From: Capitulum mitella
Taxonomy: Eukaryota; Arthropoda; Thecostraca; Pollicipedomorpha; Pollicipedidae
DNA length: 64,000 nt
Assembly: GCA_030062745.1 (NCBI GenBank)
Contig: CP099839.1
Span: 3,829,115 to 3,893,114, forward strand
Direction of reading: 5' to 3'
Shown here: positions 1-12,174 of the stretch, piece after piece
Layout of the letters: every line of letters starts with the position of its first letter
How positions within the stretch are numbered: the stretch's first letter is position 1
Position numbers and translations under genes: made by a program
The notes under the pieces: model-generated
The model's input: the letters and a program-made list of their open reading frames with translations, nothing else
Databases searched by the model: none
What the model was told of the DNA's origin: nothing

Positions 1-1150
1 ACCCCTCACAGAGTAACTCAATCCATATTGTTAACCACTGCAGAATGCATTTCTTTGTGCCATGAAGGCAAGTGACACACACACCACAACTGGCAGCAAA
101 TCTGAGATTTCTCAAAGTAATCAGGACCCAGAAAACCTGCATGTAGTTTCGATTTCCTGTGACTGTGTGTATGGACATGGAAGTCTTGGGTCGAAGAAAC
201 ACCTATTAAAATGTAGACTCCCCCAAACATATCTGACTTGGAATCCAATGCTGTCATGCAAATGAGGTTAATGTCCACTGGGTACTCCAAAGTTTTTCGT
301 GAATTTAACGCCAATATCAATACCTCATCTTACCCAGTTTATTCACGTTGCTTTACTTCTCACTAGCACGAGCATCAACACCAAGTTGAAAGTCGGTCAC
401 GTTCTACCCTGTTTGAGATACAGTAGGTACGAACAAACACAAGGAGGCTCCAATGGGTGACAGGCATAGAACCAACACAACAATGGAACTACCAGTATCA
501 CAAAATACACAAAAATGTGGCCGAAAAGTCTTATTTCCGATTATTTCAATCAATTCCAGATCCAATGAACTGATTTTGTCTCATGTGCGTTGTACTCAAA
601 ACAGGTGTGTGTTTCCAAATTCAAGAAAGAAGTATTTTTCTCTGAATGCTACAAAACTATTGAATTGGATGTTTCTTGTAAAAATAAAACATTAAGTCGC
701 AACTACAACAATTCATTCATAAGCTAAATGTATCCTTCAGACCTCTTCGGCATCCTTCGACTGTATAGATTCCGTCGTGAATATTTACATCAGTATTTTG
801 AACGTGGAGTGTGGTGGAGTAGATTGCCGGCGGCACAACTGGTGCAAACGTGGGCGCCCCGGCGCGTGTCCGGTACCATCTTGGGTGTTTGAAACGATAC
901 AGATTGTTATTCTCGGGTACGTCATCTGCTTGTGCCGGCTGAGATTGTGGGCAATCGTTAATCATTATTACGATATATTTCATTTGATCGTGGTCGTTGG
1001 TCGTGGCCCATGCGGTATGTGGAAAATGCGCCATTTATGAAGCTAGAGAACTCGCCGTCTTTCTCATCAGTCTCAGACAGGAACGCCAGAAGCTACATCT
1101 CGTGGTAGCGGACAGTTCTAAAGTGTATTGGATAGATTTCGTGCATAAAA
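1..1150. other. Unassigned left edge
   Basis: No gene could be assigned here. The best protein-like stretch is on the minus strand, about 717-953. It follows a plausible acceptor (CTCAG) and runs about 79 codons to a stop, with a composition that is neither low complexity nor obviously repeat derived. I recognise no family in it, and no clear polyadenylation signal follows on that strand. It may be a last exon of a gene lying elsewhere, or chance. Confidence 0.3.
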
Positions 1151-2640
1151 GGATAATCTTTACGGAGCGTACCACCACGGCCAAAGTCGAAGGGTTGTAG
1201 AAAGACTCTACGGCGCAAACGAAGAAGCTCGTGACGTCACAGAAGTCGAAGCACTACCCATGGGTACATTGAAACCATTTTTCTCCACAGTGTACTGATG
1301 CCATTTTTGAGTAGCTGGGTGAAATACCGTATAAGAAAGGATTTTAAGCCAACGATCGCACTTTAAAATCATGTGTGAGATAGATTTCAAATGACAAATG
1401 CTGCACCGAAGGGCGCAACCTCGCGCTGGAGGCGCAGTTTAGGATACTAAACAGCGGCCTCTCGTGGCCGCATGCCCTTAAAAGGGTTTGATCGGACTTG
1501 GCTCGCTATCAAAGACGTAACGTCGCTCAAAACGCGGTATTGCGCTCTATGTAATTAGGGACGGTGTATTTAGCGTGTCCCAGTACCACGCTAACACGCC
1601 CGGAGAGCCCGTACCACTCACACATCTTTCGGAATTTGCTGTTTGTTTACGACCTTGATCGAAGGGTTACGCCTTCGGGTCCTGACGCCTGGCGGCACTG
1701 GGTTTTTGATGCATTACCTGGTTGGAATAGTTTTCCATTGTTGTATAAACTTGGATAACATAAACAGCACATAGCCATACATAGTATATTGTCACCATAA
1801 GGCTATCCCGGCACAGTTATATTTAGATATAATTCAATACCGCGCTTCTCGCACGGCCTTTGTTCGACAGAACCAAGTCTGATCACCAAGTCTGATCGCA
1901 CTTTTATTGGCCTGTGGGCTCTAGTGTCCTATACCGCGCCTCCGGCGCGCAGTTACACATTTGGCACAACATTTGTCCATTGATATTTACCTACAACGAT
2001 CTTTTACCACAGGGTACTGTAACAAGCTCAGCATACGGCCCCTATTTAGATGTAACCTAATACCGAGCGACCTAACTTTTTTGCACAGATCCAATTCCGA
2101 TTGCACCCTTTTATCGGCCTGCGGCCCCTAGTATCCTACATTACGCCTCCGGCGTGGGGTTACGTCTTTGGCGCGACATTTGTCCTTTGATATTTATTGC
2201 GTACGATCTTTTGCCTCACGGTATTGGAACACGCTCAGTATACGGTACCTATGTAAATATAACCAAATACCGCGCTTCACGCGACCGAACCTCTTTATTG
2301 GACAGCGTCAAGTCTGAATGCACCCTCATTCGCATTGCGGGCTGAAGCATCCGATATCGCACCTTCGGCACAACATGTCTGTCCTTTACTTCTATATGGA
2401 TCTCACACCATGTTTTGCCATATGATCTTTTGCTTGCGGCCTTTTGACATACGATTTTTCGCCCCGTTACCCAACAGTGGTGTGAGAAAATTGTAGAGAA
2501 AAATGAAATCATAGGACATAGGAATATCTATGTCGACTTTTGTGGCATCACGAGCATTTCCATTTGGATCGTAGAGTCTTTCTGGAAACCTTGGTTTCTT
2601 GTTGTGGTGGTGCACTAAGAAGACTGCCACAAAAGTTAAT
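1150..2640. mobile_element. Foldback-type repeat, copy A
   Basis: An imperfect inverted repeat. The left arm (about 1150-1540) reads, in reverse complement, like the right arm (about 2150-2635). Shared stretches include the AAGACTCTACG block (1202-1212 against the GTAGAGTCTTTC block near 2570) and the CGTGACGTCACAGAAGTCGA block. Between and within the arms are roughly 205-215-bp tandem units near 1790-2360, each containing a run like TAATACCGCGCTTC, then AAGTCTGATCGCACC, then CGCCTCCGGCG. The same family recurs at about 30,800-32,790 inside KDM7 intron 1. It has no coding capacity that I can see. Confidence 0.6.
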
Positions 2641-2689
2641 TTTTTCTTTGCTTTCACAGTGTCCCTCCCCATCTCCTGCCAGGAGTTCT

Positions 2690-3687
2690 GGGTTTAGATA
2701 AGAAATGCTATCTTAAGGATAATTTCCCACACATTTTCGTATTTCATGCCTCAATTTCCCATTCCTAAATGCTGAATTATGCATAATGAAAATATGTCTG
2801 TAGTATTGAGCTTAGTAGGCATAATTTTAATGCTGATGTGCAATTGCTCAGGTATGTTGCCTGTCCATGCAATTTACAATAGACATAGAGGTGCTGAAGT
2901 GCACTGGCAGAGCCAAAGAGGTGCACAGGTCCCCCCCCCCAGCCTGCATTTTTTGAAAAGCATTGCACACCATGCTCCCAGCAAGCAGCTTTTGTATGAT
3001 TTCAGTTTACACCAAGCTCCAGATGCCACTTCTCAAGAAAATCCTGGCTGCACCCCTGTTGAAGTGCTCATTTCCAAATATGCAAGGTCAAAATTCATGG
3101 ATCACTCCATTTTTTTCCTTCATTTTTGTCAAAAAATTGCACTCCCTTGGTCAGGCTTAGTTTATATTTTCCCTCATTACACCCTGGTGTGGTTTTGATT
3201 CTGGGACATTGAGCTGACATGAACTGGTTCATTTCACTTGTGCAAGGAAAAGTTAGCTCATCCTGTTTACAAGGAAAGGCATAGGGTGCATGGGCATTGT
3301 TTTGACAATCAGGGAAAATGATTGATGTGCTGGCATGACTAGTATGCCAGATATACTTGTGTTTGATCACTATCCCAAGAGTGAAGTGGGCAAGGAATGG
3401 CATTCCTTGGGTATGTAAGTGAGAATCCTTATGTCTGACAATGGTTAAAGTGAATGAATTTGGCCCATCAGGAGCACACCCAGGTTTTCCAGGAGCATAA
3501 AAGTTGTCTATCTTAACATACAAAAAGTTTATGTTTTTCACAGATGGTTATGAGGAAGCAGACTCTTTGGTTATGTGCCTGGGCAACCATGCTTGTAAAG
3601 GTATGTGTGAATATTGGCAGATTCCTCTATGTTCTTGTGATATTTGGTGTTTTGTTCATTGTGCATTTTCCTGCTTAGAGAGCTACA
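2690..3687 (+). other. CpG-free stretch 5' of FAM136A
   Basis: About 1 kb upstream of the FAM136A start codon with essentially no CG dinucleotide, whereas sequence left of about 2690 is CpG-rich. It contains no recognisable gene. The depletion continues into intron 1, so the transcription unit may begin near 2.7 kb with an untranslated exon. That is inference: no promoter motif was identified. Confidence 0.4.
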
Positions 3688-4737
3688 ATGGCGGAAGCAG
3701 CTCAAGAACGAGTGCAGAACTGCATGACAAACATGGTGGATGACATAGACAAGAGTTTTCTGAGAAAAATGCAGGTATGTTCCCTAAAAGATAAGGCCTT
3801 ACTTTATGTCACTGTATAAAGAACTATTTTATATGACACCACACACATACACAGCATGGCAAATCCATCAAGTTGTTTTTGGTGGTCCATAAGTGAGTGC
3901 ATGGCTCTGTTTAATGATTTGCTGCATAAAATAGTCTAGTAGTATCTAGTCCTTGTTACATTATGAAAATCCATTGTAAATGGGACCTGCATTGCAGTAA
4001 CTCCATCACTTTTGGTAGAATGTTGCAGTTGTCAGGTACCAGCAGTCACAAACAAACACTGAAGTGTTGGAGGTTCTGAAGTTTTAATATGCATTTGTGC
4101 CTGCAGACTTCAGAGTGGTTTCTGATTTTCATTAGCTGTTTTCACATGTTCATTGTGGTCATTCTTATGATTCAGCTACCATTTTAGGAAACCTGGCCTA
4201 TACCATGTTTTAAACATGTTAGTTTCTTGTCCCATGTTTCACAGAATATAGAACATGTCTTCAAAACAGTCTTAAATTTGATTTACTTGATGTTGGAGCA
4301 ATACAGACTTTTGTGCATGAAAATTATGTTCTTCATTATTTATACTTATTCTCTCTTACATCTACACACTACCCTTTTGCTAATGGTTGGTGTGGAATCC
4401 TTTACCATGGAAAATCCGATCACCACTAATCTGTGGCTCCAGGGGCACAGCTAAGATTTCCTTTGGGGGGTGGCAGAGCTCAGTATGAACCGAAACCATA
4501 GGAAAACCACCCGCTGGGAGAATGATGTGCCTCTGTGTTGATTTGTATTCTTTTTAGAGGGTCCTGGCTCACCCATTGTTGATGTTCCCCCCCCCCATGT
4601 TTGCTTGGGCCCATCCCAGTATTTTCTCCTGGTTTTGAAGGGAAATGAGTCATAATAACAAAAAGAATGGGTGCAGTAGCAAAAAGTACAGAATAAAACC
4701 CAAAGCAATGTATCTATCTATCCTCTTCTATGTATAA

Positions 4738-4793
<56 letters not shown>

Positions 4794-6515
4794 CATGGAG
4801 GTAAATGCAGTTTTTTATGCAGTAATAGTAACAAAAAAAACTTATTAAGCTCCGTTAAATAAACTAAGATTAATCCATTGATAGACCCAACTTGGGGGAT
4901 GTTGGGTTGTTGGGTCCTTGGTTCGGCCCCCCAGTCATTTACAGAAATCGGCGCCCATGTGATGTGTAATGGTTTTCACACAAGTTATGGGCGCTGAATG
5001 ACCTTGTAGTCAGTGCGCCCCTGAAGCCCCAATAACCAACCAACCAAGGGTTTTCACAAGAGATCTGGGCCTTAGGGGCATCCCGGCCCCTTCCCTTTGG
5101 CTGCGCCGGCGTGTGGCTGTCCATAATTTACACGTTTAACAGTAACATGCTAACTTTTTAGACGTCGCAGTAAGAAGTTTTCTGTGACTATGGGCGATGC
5201 TGACGCAGACATGTGCCCTGATTAATAATGAACTGCGTCTCCCCTCATCTGAATTGTTATTAGCATGAATATTGTGGTTCTGTGTTCATTGGTCAAGACA
5301 TGCTGTGATGATCCATATCCTTCAATTAGGAAGGTGCATAGCTGCATTGCACAGTGTTCGGCATCACTTCAGAAACTGCTGTGCTGTGAAAATGACATTT
5401 TTGTTAATAACCATGTATTCCTCGAGTTTTTGGCCAGTAGTTCCAGTCACTGTGGATGTATGGCAACATTGTACCTGTTGACAGGGTGACATGCACCGAT
5501 GTGCATCCAAATGTTGTGACGACCCACACTCTTCAATCGACAAGGTGCATAGCTGCATCGAACAGTGTTCTGTACCTCTTCAGAAAGCACAACACTTCGT
5601 GCAAACGCAGATGAGTGACATTCAGGTAAGACCAGGATTGGAAAGTATCGGCCATCAGAGACACGAATCAGGCAAAAGAATGGTAAAAACGAGTTCAGAA
5701 CATTGATATAAATCATCATGATAAAAAGTGCATGAGGCACTTTTTGTCGAGGTGGCAAAAAGCTGATTTTTTGGGATGTGGATCATTCAGTGCTCCTGCA
5801 TTTTCCAAGGATGGAAATTCTGCATCATAGACAACAGGAAGGGACTTAAATGACCATTGTTGTTCAGCCATAGGTTACCGACGTTGTGAAAAAGTAGATC
5901 ATCAAACATACCAGAGTTTTGAAATAATCATTACAAGTGTTTGCTGCCGTCGTGGTATTGATTGCTCTAGCTGCAGTATGGAGTATGTGTAATCTCGTCG
6001 CCGCCGTCGTTGTACTGCTGTGTCTCGTGTGGCGAGACGTACATGTAACAGTGATTTCGCCTGTGGGTTGTGACAGGAACGTCTCCAGCGCTGTGTGATG
6101 CAGTGCCAGGACAAGATAAAGGACAAAGTTGGACCGAACACCACTGAATCAGAGGTATTTGGAATATAGGTTGTGTACGTTTGTCTCCAATGTGGCAAAA
6201 ATGCTCAGTTTGGGGGTATTAATCATTGGTTGGTTTTGATGTGTGTTCTTTTGCTTTATTTGATGTTGCTGCTCATGTAGCGACTTCACCGTGTCTATGC
6301 GTGCGTGTGTTCGCGCGTGTGCACGTGGCAAATGCGTCGTCGAATACTGTGCGTTGTGATTGGTAATGATACCGACGTCCTTTGTTGCCCTGCAGGTCCA
6401 GGTCTACAAAGGGGAGTTTGAGGCCTGTGCAGTACGTTGCGTGGACGACAGCATCGCAACGTTCCCAAGCCACACACAGCGTATTAAGGAACGCCTTCAA
6501 AAACGGGCGTTCTAG
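3688..6515 (+). CDS. FAM136A: FAM136A homologue (4 exons)
   Basis: Coding exons are 3688-3774, 5485-5625, 6077-6154 and 6396-6515, all phase 0 with GT-AG introns; they encode 141 residues against 138 in human FAM136A. The family is a small mitochondrial (intermembrane space) protein of poorly known function. The start ATGGCGGAAGCAG matches the family's MAE-type N terminus and is followed by an R-V-Q helix. Four CX3C motifs are intact: CASKC and CIEQC in exon 2, CVMQC in exon 3, CAVRC in exon 4. This is the arrangement expected of the family, whose paired cysteines probably form disulfides. The C terminus (KERLQKRAF) is short and basic. Intron 1 (1.7 kb) holds a repeat with a TA tract, a SINE-like core and a decayed copy of exon 2, and its first half is CpG-poor. 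The gene looks intact. Confidence 0.93.
4545..4795 (+). repeat. Dispersed repeat X, copy 1, with (TA)n tail
   Basis: In FAM136A intron 1. It opens with a GAGGGTCCTGGCTCACCCA block, passes through a TATTTTCTCCTGGTTTTGAAG block and ends in GTATCTATCTATC followed by a pure TA tract (4745-4792). Copies lie at about 31,470-31,730 (same strand) and about 13,935-14,200 (opposite strand). A short element with a fixed microsatellite 3' end is typical of several non-autonomous invertebrate transposons. I cannot assign a class. Confidence 0.6.
4989..5047 (-). repeat. SINE-like core motif, copy 1
   Basis: Read on the minus strand, this gives GGTTGGTTATTGGGGCTTC, then AGGGGCGCACTGACT, then AAGGTCATTCAGCGCCC. 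The same roughly 55-bp module occurs on the plus strand at 6946-7000. A GGTTGGTT...GAGGTCAT...GGCGCC style module is widespread in arthropod short interspersed elements (from general knowledge). I see no clear pol III boxes, so this may be only the conserved core. Confidence 0.45.
5265..5410 (+). pseudogene. Decayed duplicate of FAM136A exon 2
   Basis: About 210 bp upstream of the real exon 2. The translation keeps CCDDP, then a PSI-RKVHSCI-QCS stretch and SLQK, against CCDDPHSSIDKVHSCIEQCS and PLQK in exon 2. It retains a CIAQC cysteine pair. The first CX3C cysteine, the canonical acceptor at the expected point and the CAG/GTAAG donor are gone, and CpGs have become TpG or CpA. The frame has no stop before exon 2. 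It is most likely a tandem exon duplication now decaying; use as an alternative exon is not supported by its splice sites. Confidence 0.7.
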
Positions 6516-7739
6516 CGTTCTGATACGTTTTCTAGCCATCGTCCCAGGGAGTGGTACCCTTGGATTGAGGAATATTTCTACCGCCGCGCTTGCCCTTTGC
6601 GTGCTAGTGGCTGACTGAACTTGCTCAAGTGCAGTGAAGGGTGACATTGAACATGCGAGTTGCACTGTGCCATTTATATCCTTAAAGCTGTCTGTTGGCT
6701 GCTGTGTATTTCCGAGTGAACGCTGAGCTTTTCCAGCTCGTTCTTGGACAATGCATGTGCGGCTATATCGTGGTATTATGCACTGTAGCTCCGACATGAC
6801 TCAGGGTGTTTTTCCCTGGTCCCCAATGTAAACCCGGTACAGCACGTGTGCTTCGTGGCGGGCTGACTATGACTACGGATGAAAGTGCCCGCTGTCCGGG
6901 ATTTATAGCCGGATAAATAGAGTAATATGATGAGCATCCAGTCTTTCGGTTGGTTATTGGGGCTTAGGGGCGCACGGACTTCAAGGTCATTCGGCGCCCA
7001 AGCATCCAGTCTCTCATGGTGCATGCCGGTGCATGGCAAGAAACGAGGTAAAAATCACGTTTGCCCCCCGCCCCCCATCTCCGCGAAGGGTCCGTCTTTC
7101 CTGCTACCAGTTGGTGTTTCTTGATCCAGTGGTTTGTGTTGTGGTTTGCAGTGCTTAATTTTTTAGAAATGTAGTAGTTGCCGGTCTAGACATTTGGCGA
7201 GGCGCGGGCTTTATTCGCGTAAACCCGTTTATTTGCAGGACGCGCAATTTTGGGAAGTTTTTTTAAACAGGGACGTAGCCAGGATTCCGCCCGGGGGGCC
7301 AGTTCGGAACAAGTGCACCATCGTAACAAACGGGGGCCGTCGCCAGGGACAACTCCAGGATTTCGCCAAGGCGGAGGGGGGATATAGGTGAATGGTCAGC
7401 ACGGGCCTCCTACCGGCCCCCCCCCCATTTTTTTATTCTCCAGATATGAATAACGTTGATCCGTTCGGGTAAAGGGGAAACATCTGGTGTAATTCTGCGC
7501 TTTTTGCCATGTAAAACAACCGAAAAATTCAAGAGTGTCGCCTTATTTGAGAAAATTCTGCCTTCTGTTCCCGTACAAAGTGGCTGAAATATGACAGAAA
7601 GGGCGAGGTTTTAGGTAGCGCCGTCCCTTCCTCGATTTGGAATGTCGTGTCTATATTTTGTCCAGGAGCCCGTCTGCCTTCCCCCCCCCCAGTTTCTGGG
7701 AACTTTCGTCAGCTTAGGTTCGGTTTCCTCTTGCAGTTA
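6516..7739. other. FAM136A 3' flank
   Basis: It holds the second SINE-like core (6946-7000, see the copy at 4989-5047) and C-rich tracts near 7060, 7415 and 7681. No coding region is recognisable, and I did not find an AATAAA polyadenylation signal close to the FAM136A stop. Confidence 0.4.
6946..7000 (+). repeat. SINE-like core motif, copy 2
   Basis: It reads CGGTTGGTTATTGGGGCTTA, GGGGCGCACGGACTTC and AAGGTCATTCGGCGCCC, near-identical to the minus-strand module at 4989-5047. The two copies flank most of FAM136A in opposite orientation. Confidence 0.45.
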
Positions 7740-9720
7740 TAGGGGCACTTTTGGTGGTCTCGGGCCGTCTGCCGTGCCAAGACGCGCTGATGATCTCAGG
7801 TTCCTTTTATAGCTTCACCTGGCCCTGAGAACGTCTCAGGTGCTCCCTTGGCAGTTTCAGGGGCACCTCGGACCTATGAGGCTTTAACAAAGGCCCGCTA
7901 TAAGCCTCTCTGTGCCGTGACAATGGCTCCTCCGGCTATCCTCCAGGTCCCTTCGTCCGTCTAGGAGCTGTATGGACGTCTCAAGGCCTAGTAGTTTCAG
8001 GGGCCCCTCTGGTCGTCTCAGGGGCCCCTGTTGCTAGGGACTTCTAGTTAGCAGTTTTGAAGGTCCCTCTCGAGCAGTCTCAGTGGACCCTCTGTTGTCC
8101 TAGGTGCCCCTGTTATCGTCTCTGGGGAACATTTTTGCATTCTCTTGGGCCCTCTGGCAGTTACAAAAAACCTACCAGCAATTTCAGGGCCCCTGTGCAG
8201 TGTCATAGGCGCTCTGAACATCTCCGGTGGTCCCCATCGCAAAGCCCCACCCCATCCTCTGTTACGCGGGGTATATTTGGCTGTCTCAGGGCCCCCTAGC
8301 CGTATCAGGGACCTTTGTTTGCGCTTCAGAGGCCTCACTGGCAGTCTCAGGGGGACTGTGCCCGTGTTAGGAGCCTACCTAACACACTCGGGGCCCTCTG
8401 GCGTCCAGGACGCCATACAGTCTCAGAGGCTCTCTTATCGGCTTTGCCTCTCAAGGACCCTCCGATATTTTTGGCGGTCTCAACCATCATCTGCCGTGTA
8501 GGGGCCCATCTTGCCGTCCCAGGAACGACCTGGCCTTGCTGGGGCCCCGGGCAGCATCAAGAACCCCTCATGCTCTCGAAAAGTCCACTATAGCCCATTT
8601 GGGGCCCCCTCGAGGTCAAGAAGGTCACCGGTAAATCCTCGTTCAGGGGGCCCCTCTGGCTGGCCAGGGTCTCCTTACGCCGTGCTAGGTGCCCTCTTAA
8701 GTTCTTGTTGTCTCAGGGATCTCTGGCACTTTTAGCGGTCTCATGAACCCTTTGCCGTGGGGCCCCTCTCGCATCCCCAAGAGCCCGTGGGGAGTTTCAG
8801 GGGCCCTTCTACCCATCTAAGGGGCCATTTTACCGTCTCACGGTCTCATTAACCTTCCTGGAGGCCTGACTACATCAGGAGTCTTCAGCTTTTCACACAA
8901 GCCCATGAAATCCATTCGGGTCCCCTATGACATTCCAGGGGTCCCTTTGCCGCCCTAGGGACTCAGTCCTCATCTTGGCCGTTTCAGGGGCCCTATGACC
9001 CCTCTGGTGATTTCAGGGACACTGCCATGCTGGGGCCCTGCTGTGGCCTTAAGGGCCCTTTGGGAGCTTCAGGGGACCTCTGCGTCTCAGGAGTCATCTA
9101 ACCCCCCCAGAGGCCCCGTGAAAAGTTCGTCTGGTTGTTACAGAGACCCCGCGCAGCTCGTAGAGGGCCCCTTCGGGCCTTTTTTGAGTCTGAGAGGGGC
9201 CCTTTCTCAGGCCTCAGGGCCTCAGGCTTCCATCGTTCCCCCTGAATCGGCGCCTGGCCCTCGTAATCAATGGGGCCCCATGTGGTTGAAATTACTGTCG
9301 GCTTGTAAAGGGCCCCCCTGGAATGTACTGGAACCCCTGCTTGCCTGTAAAGAGTTCCTGCCGACGTGGCGGGTGCCCATCACAGGTCGGCAGGGGCATC
9401 TTTACAGGCAAACCCCTGAATGAACGTTCAGGGGTCCTTGCTAGCCTGTGGAGAGGGGCACTGCTTGCTGTCCGCCTTTAAAGTGTTTCTGTCGGCTTCT
9501 GGAGGCAGGGGCAGGGTCCTTACGGACCAAAAGGAAGTCCCTCCAGATCCTGACAGGGGTCTGGAGGGGACCTGTACGAGGGCGGACGGGGGCAATCCCC
9601 AGATAAGCAGTGAACCCCCCTACAAGCTACCAGGGGCCATAACCGCCCATTCAGACCACGGGTCCCTCTTCATAGCACACAAAGCCCTCTTGTATATTCG
9701 GAGTTGGTTTTTAGGTTCCT
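7740..9720. repeat. Degenerate GGGGCCCC-cored minisatellite
   Basis: About 2 kb of diverged short units of roughly 25-35 bp, built around CAGTCTCAGGGGCCCCTCTGG and variants. The palindromic GGGCCC core recurs dozens of times. Open frames of 75-140 codons occur on the plus strand but are translations of the repeat with no family resemblance. A separate array with the same AGGGGCCCCT-type core lies at 29,690-30,060. Confidence 0.75.
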
Positions 9721-10144
9721 GAGCCTTCTTTAACCCGTTCCCGACGGGGGGTAGTTGACTGCCCCCCCCCCCCGAGGTTTTTCTGGGATTGCGAGAGAAC
9801 CAACAAACACAGAGTTACAAAACTTTGTGTACCATTTGCTTCATCAATTTTACATCTCGTGTCAAAACTTTGGCCTCAGGTCAGGTCGGGTGCCTGACCT
9901 AGGTTAGGTCAAACAGACCTATGTCAAAAAAAGCTTAGCGCCCTGTAACTTTTTCGCAAAACAAGGTATCTCAATAATACCTTCAGGGATTAGTGAGCGT
10001 GATAGATGCAACAAATCTGCTATCTCAGATTTTTCGGAATTTTCCGGGTCATTGACCTAAGGTGAAGCCCATTTTCAACACGTCGTTTTTTCAGAAACTG
10101 ACGGAATATTTCATAACATTTTTCGTTTGGAGTGAAGCAGACAT

Positions 10145-11092
10145 CTAGTTACCGTCATTGGGCAAAGTATCAATGACTTCCAGCCATTGACCTGAGGTCA
10201 GGTCACGAATAACTGTAGTGAGCCGAAATGTACCACCGTCAAAATCGGCGATGAATTCTTCAGAATGGGTAGAAAATGGCAGAACTAGCTTGCACAGACA
10301 AGTAATACCAGGAACCTCAAAAAGTTTGAAAAAATACCATATTTTGGAAATAAACAGGCTTTCGCGAATAAAGCTCCGCCAGTTGTGTGGATTGGTAACT
10401 AATGATATTTTCCCAAATTTAAGCTTGACTAGCGGCAAACAGCCGGCCTGTCGGCCGGCATCGCCCCATCTAGATGCTGTCGCTACGAGCTCGTTCCTGT
10501 ACCCCCATACCCCCCGAGTTCCCCATGTACGCCACACGACACATTCGCGACGCCCCGACAGCAATTTGGAAGTCTGCCGCGCCGCGCATTTAAAGTTCTT
10601 TGCGCGTTCGAATTTTGGAATCGAATCAAGTTTCGGCCAAAGAGGTGACCGAACTGATCCTGGGACCGTCCCACCACCACCATCAAGTTGCCGGCCGGCG
10701 AGAACCTCGTCGGGCTGCCGCGCCGCCGGTGCGGGCCGTCCTTGGCGTGCGGCATCCCTCACTCGCTGCTGGCGGTGGCGGTTGCGCTGCATCGCGTCTG
10801 GGTCCTCGCGACGACGCTGCTCGCGCTCGTGCTCCCGCTCGGCATACTGTTCATCACGGCGCGCGTCTCTCAGTCTAGCGGCGTCGGCCTCCCTTACCTC
10901 CACATCCGCGGCACGGGCCACTCGTCGGCGCTCCAGTTCGGCGGCTCGTTCGGCCTCGTTCAGGGCCTCGCGTCGCAGCCGGGCCCGCTCGGCCGCCCTG
11001 CGCCTGTCGGCCGCGCTCGGCCGGCGCCTCATCGCGAGCGTATCACAAATCCACTTCGGGCGCAATACACTTTCACAGTACACACACTCCAT
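10145..11092 (-). CDS. Transposon-like ORF with CxxC start and Arg/Glu-rich helix
   Basis: An open frame of about 315 codons; the ATG at 11,092 is preferred over an upstream TTG. The N terminus has MECVYCES, a possible zinc knuckle half. About 110 residues follow that are very rich in Arg, Ala and Glu (AADRRRAAERARLRRE style), predicted to be helical. The last third is ordinary, ending ADFDGG, then SGQWLEV. An N-terminal Cys pair plus Arg/Ala/Glu repeats resembles the start of some helitron or other transposon helicase proteins, but no Rep or helicase motif is present. The C-terminal 35 residues overlap the left arm of the inverted repeat, and a related peptide is encoded by the right arm. 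Function not assigned; probably transposon-derived. Confidence 0.4.
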   Translation of the reverse strand: MECVYCESVLRPKWICDTLAMRRRPSAADRRRAAERARLRREALNEAERAAELERRRVARAADVEVREADAARLRDARRDEQYAEREHEREQRRREDPDAMQRNRHRQQRVRDAARQGRPAPAARQPDEVLAGRQLDGGGGTVPGSVRSPLWPKLDSIPKFERAKNFKCAARQTSKLLSGRRECVVWRTWGTRGVWGYRNELVATASRWGDAGRQAGCLPLVKLKFGKISLVTNPHNWRSFIRESLFISKIWYFFKLFEVPGITCLCKLVLPFSTHSEEFIADFDGGTFRLTTVIRDLTSGQWLEVIDTLPNDGN

Positions 11093-11430
11093 AATTTCAC
11101 GCAAAACGCTTGTAGTCCAGGAAGCCTAAATCGGCCAGAACACACACAGCACAACACGTATCAGACGAATGGCTTATTTTTTCAATGCGCCACGTATGTA
11201 AATCGCGCAAATGCAAAAAAAAAATCACGTGTTCGGTCACGTTTTTTTCTCGGGCACTGCTCACTTGAAGTCACTAAGAAGAAAACAACAGACCAATAAA
11301 GGGAAGAGATAATCGGAAACTGTTATTAACATGGTAACCGCATTCATTTCCCTCCATGCGGTTTCTACCGTAAGACTACCTAGGGTACAATGTAGCCGCT
11401 GCCTCGTCCTCCTGGGTTTTGCTTTTCTAT

Positions 11431-12174
11431 TTTATGTATGAGCAAGGGGAGCCCTAATTGACGAAAAAATCACGCAAAAGACGAAATAAGACCTTTTTGT
11501 ACGCTTTCGTTGAAAACAACCGCAACGAGACACACCAAATGGCCTATACCGACGCATTCACAATTGACTGACGAACTTGATGCAAGTATTTTCAATCGCC
11601 AGCTCCCAATGACGGCGCCACAATCTTCAACTGAACACAAAACACTCAAAATGCGTCGATTTTGCGCATGAAGCAAATTTTATGTATGAGCAAGGGGAGC
11701 CCTAATTGACGAAAAAATCACGCAAAAGACCAAATAAGACCTTTTTGTACGCTTTCGTTGAAAACAACCGCAACGAGACACACCAAATGGCCTATACCGA
11801 CGCATTCACAATTGACTGACGAACTTGACGCAAGTATTTTCAATGGCCAGCTCCCAATGACGGCGCCACAATCGTCAACCGAACACAAAACGCTGAAAAT
11901 GCGTCGATTTTGCGCATGAAGCCAATTTTATGTATGAGCAAGGGAAGCCCTAATTGACGAAGAAATCACGCAAAAGACGAAATAAGACCTTTTTGTACGC
12001 TTTCGTTGAAAACAACCGCAACGAGACACACCAAATGGCCTATGCCGACGCATTGACAATTGACTGACGAACTCGATGCAAGTATTTTCAATGGCCAGCT
12101 CCCAATGACGGCGCCACAATGTTCAACTGAACGCAAAACACTGAAAATCCGTCGATTTTGCGCAAAACTACGAC
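11431..12174. repeat. 248-bp tandem repeat, three units
   Basis: Units begin at 11,431, 11,679 and 11,927, each with TTTATGTATGAGCAAGGG, and run through GACGAAAAAATCACGCAAAAG and CAATGACGGCGCCACAAT to GCGTCGATTTTGCGCA. The period is exactly 248 bp and divergence is low, so the array is young. It lies inside the inverted-repeat-flanked element. Confidence 0.9.

Noticed and set aside
8995..9722. Open frames of 100-142 codons on the plus strand
   Set aside because: They are translations of the GGGGCCCC minisatellite; Pro/Gly/Ser-rich with no conserved domain.
10218..11129. 303-codon plus-strand frame
   Set aside because: Mirror of the minus-strand charged ORF; Arg/Ser/Ala-rich as expected from antisense of an Arg/Glu-coded helix in GC-rich DNA.
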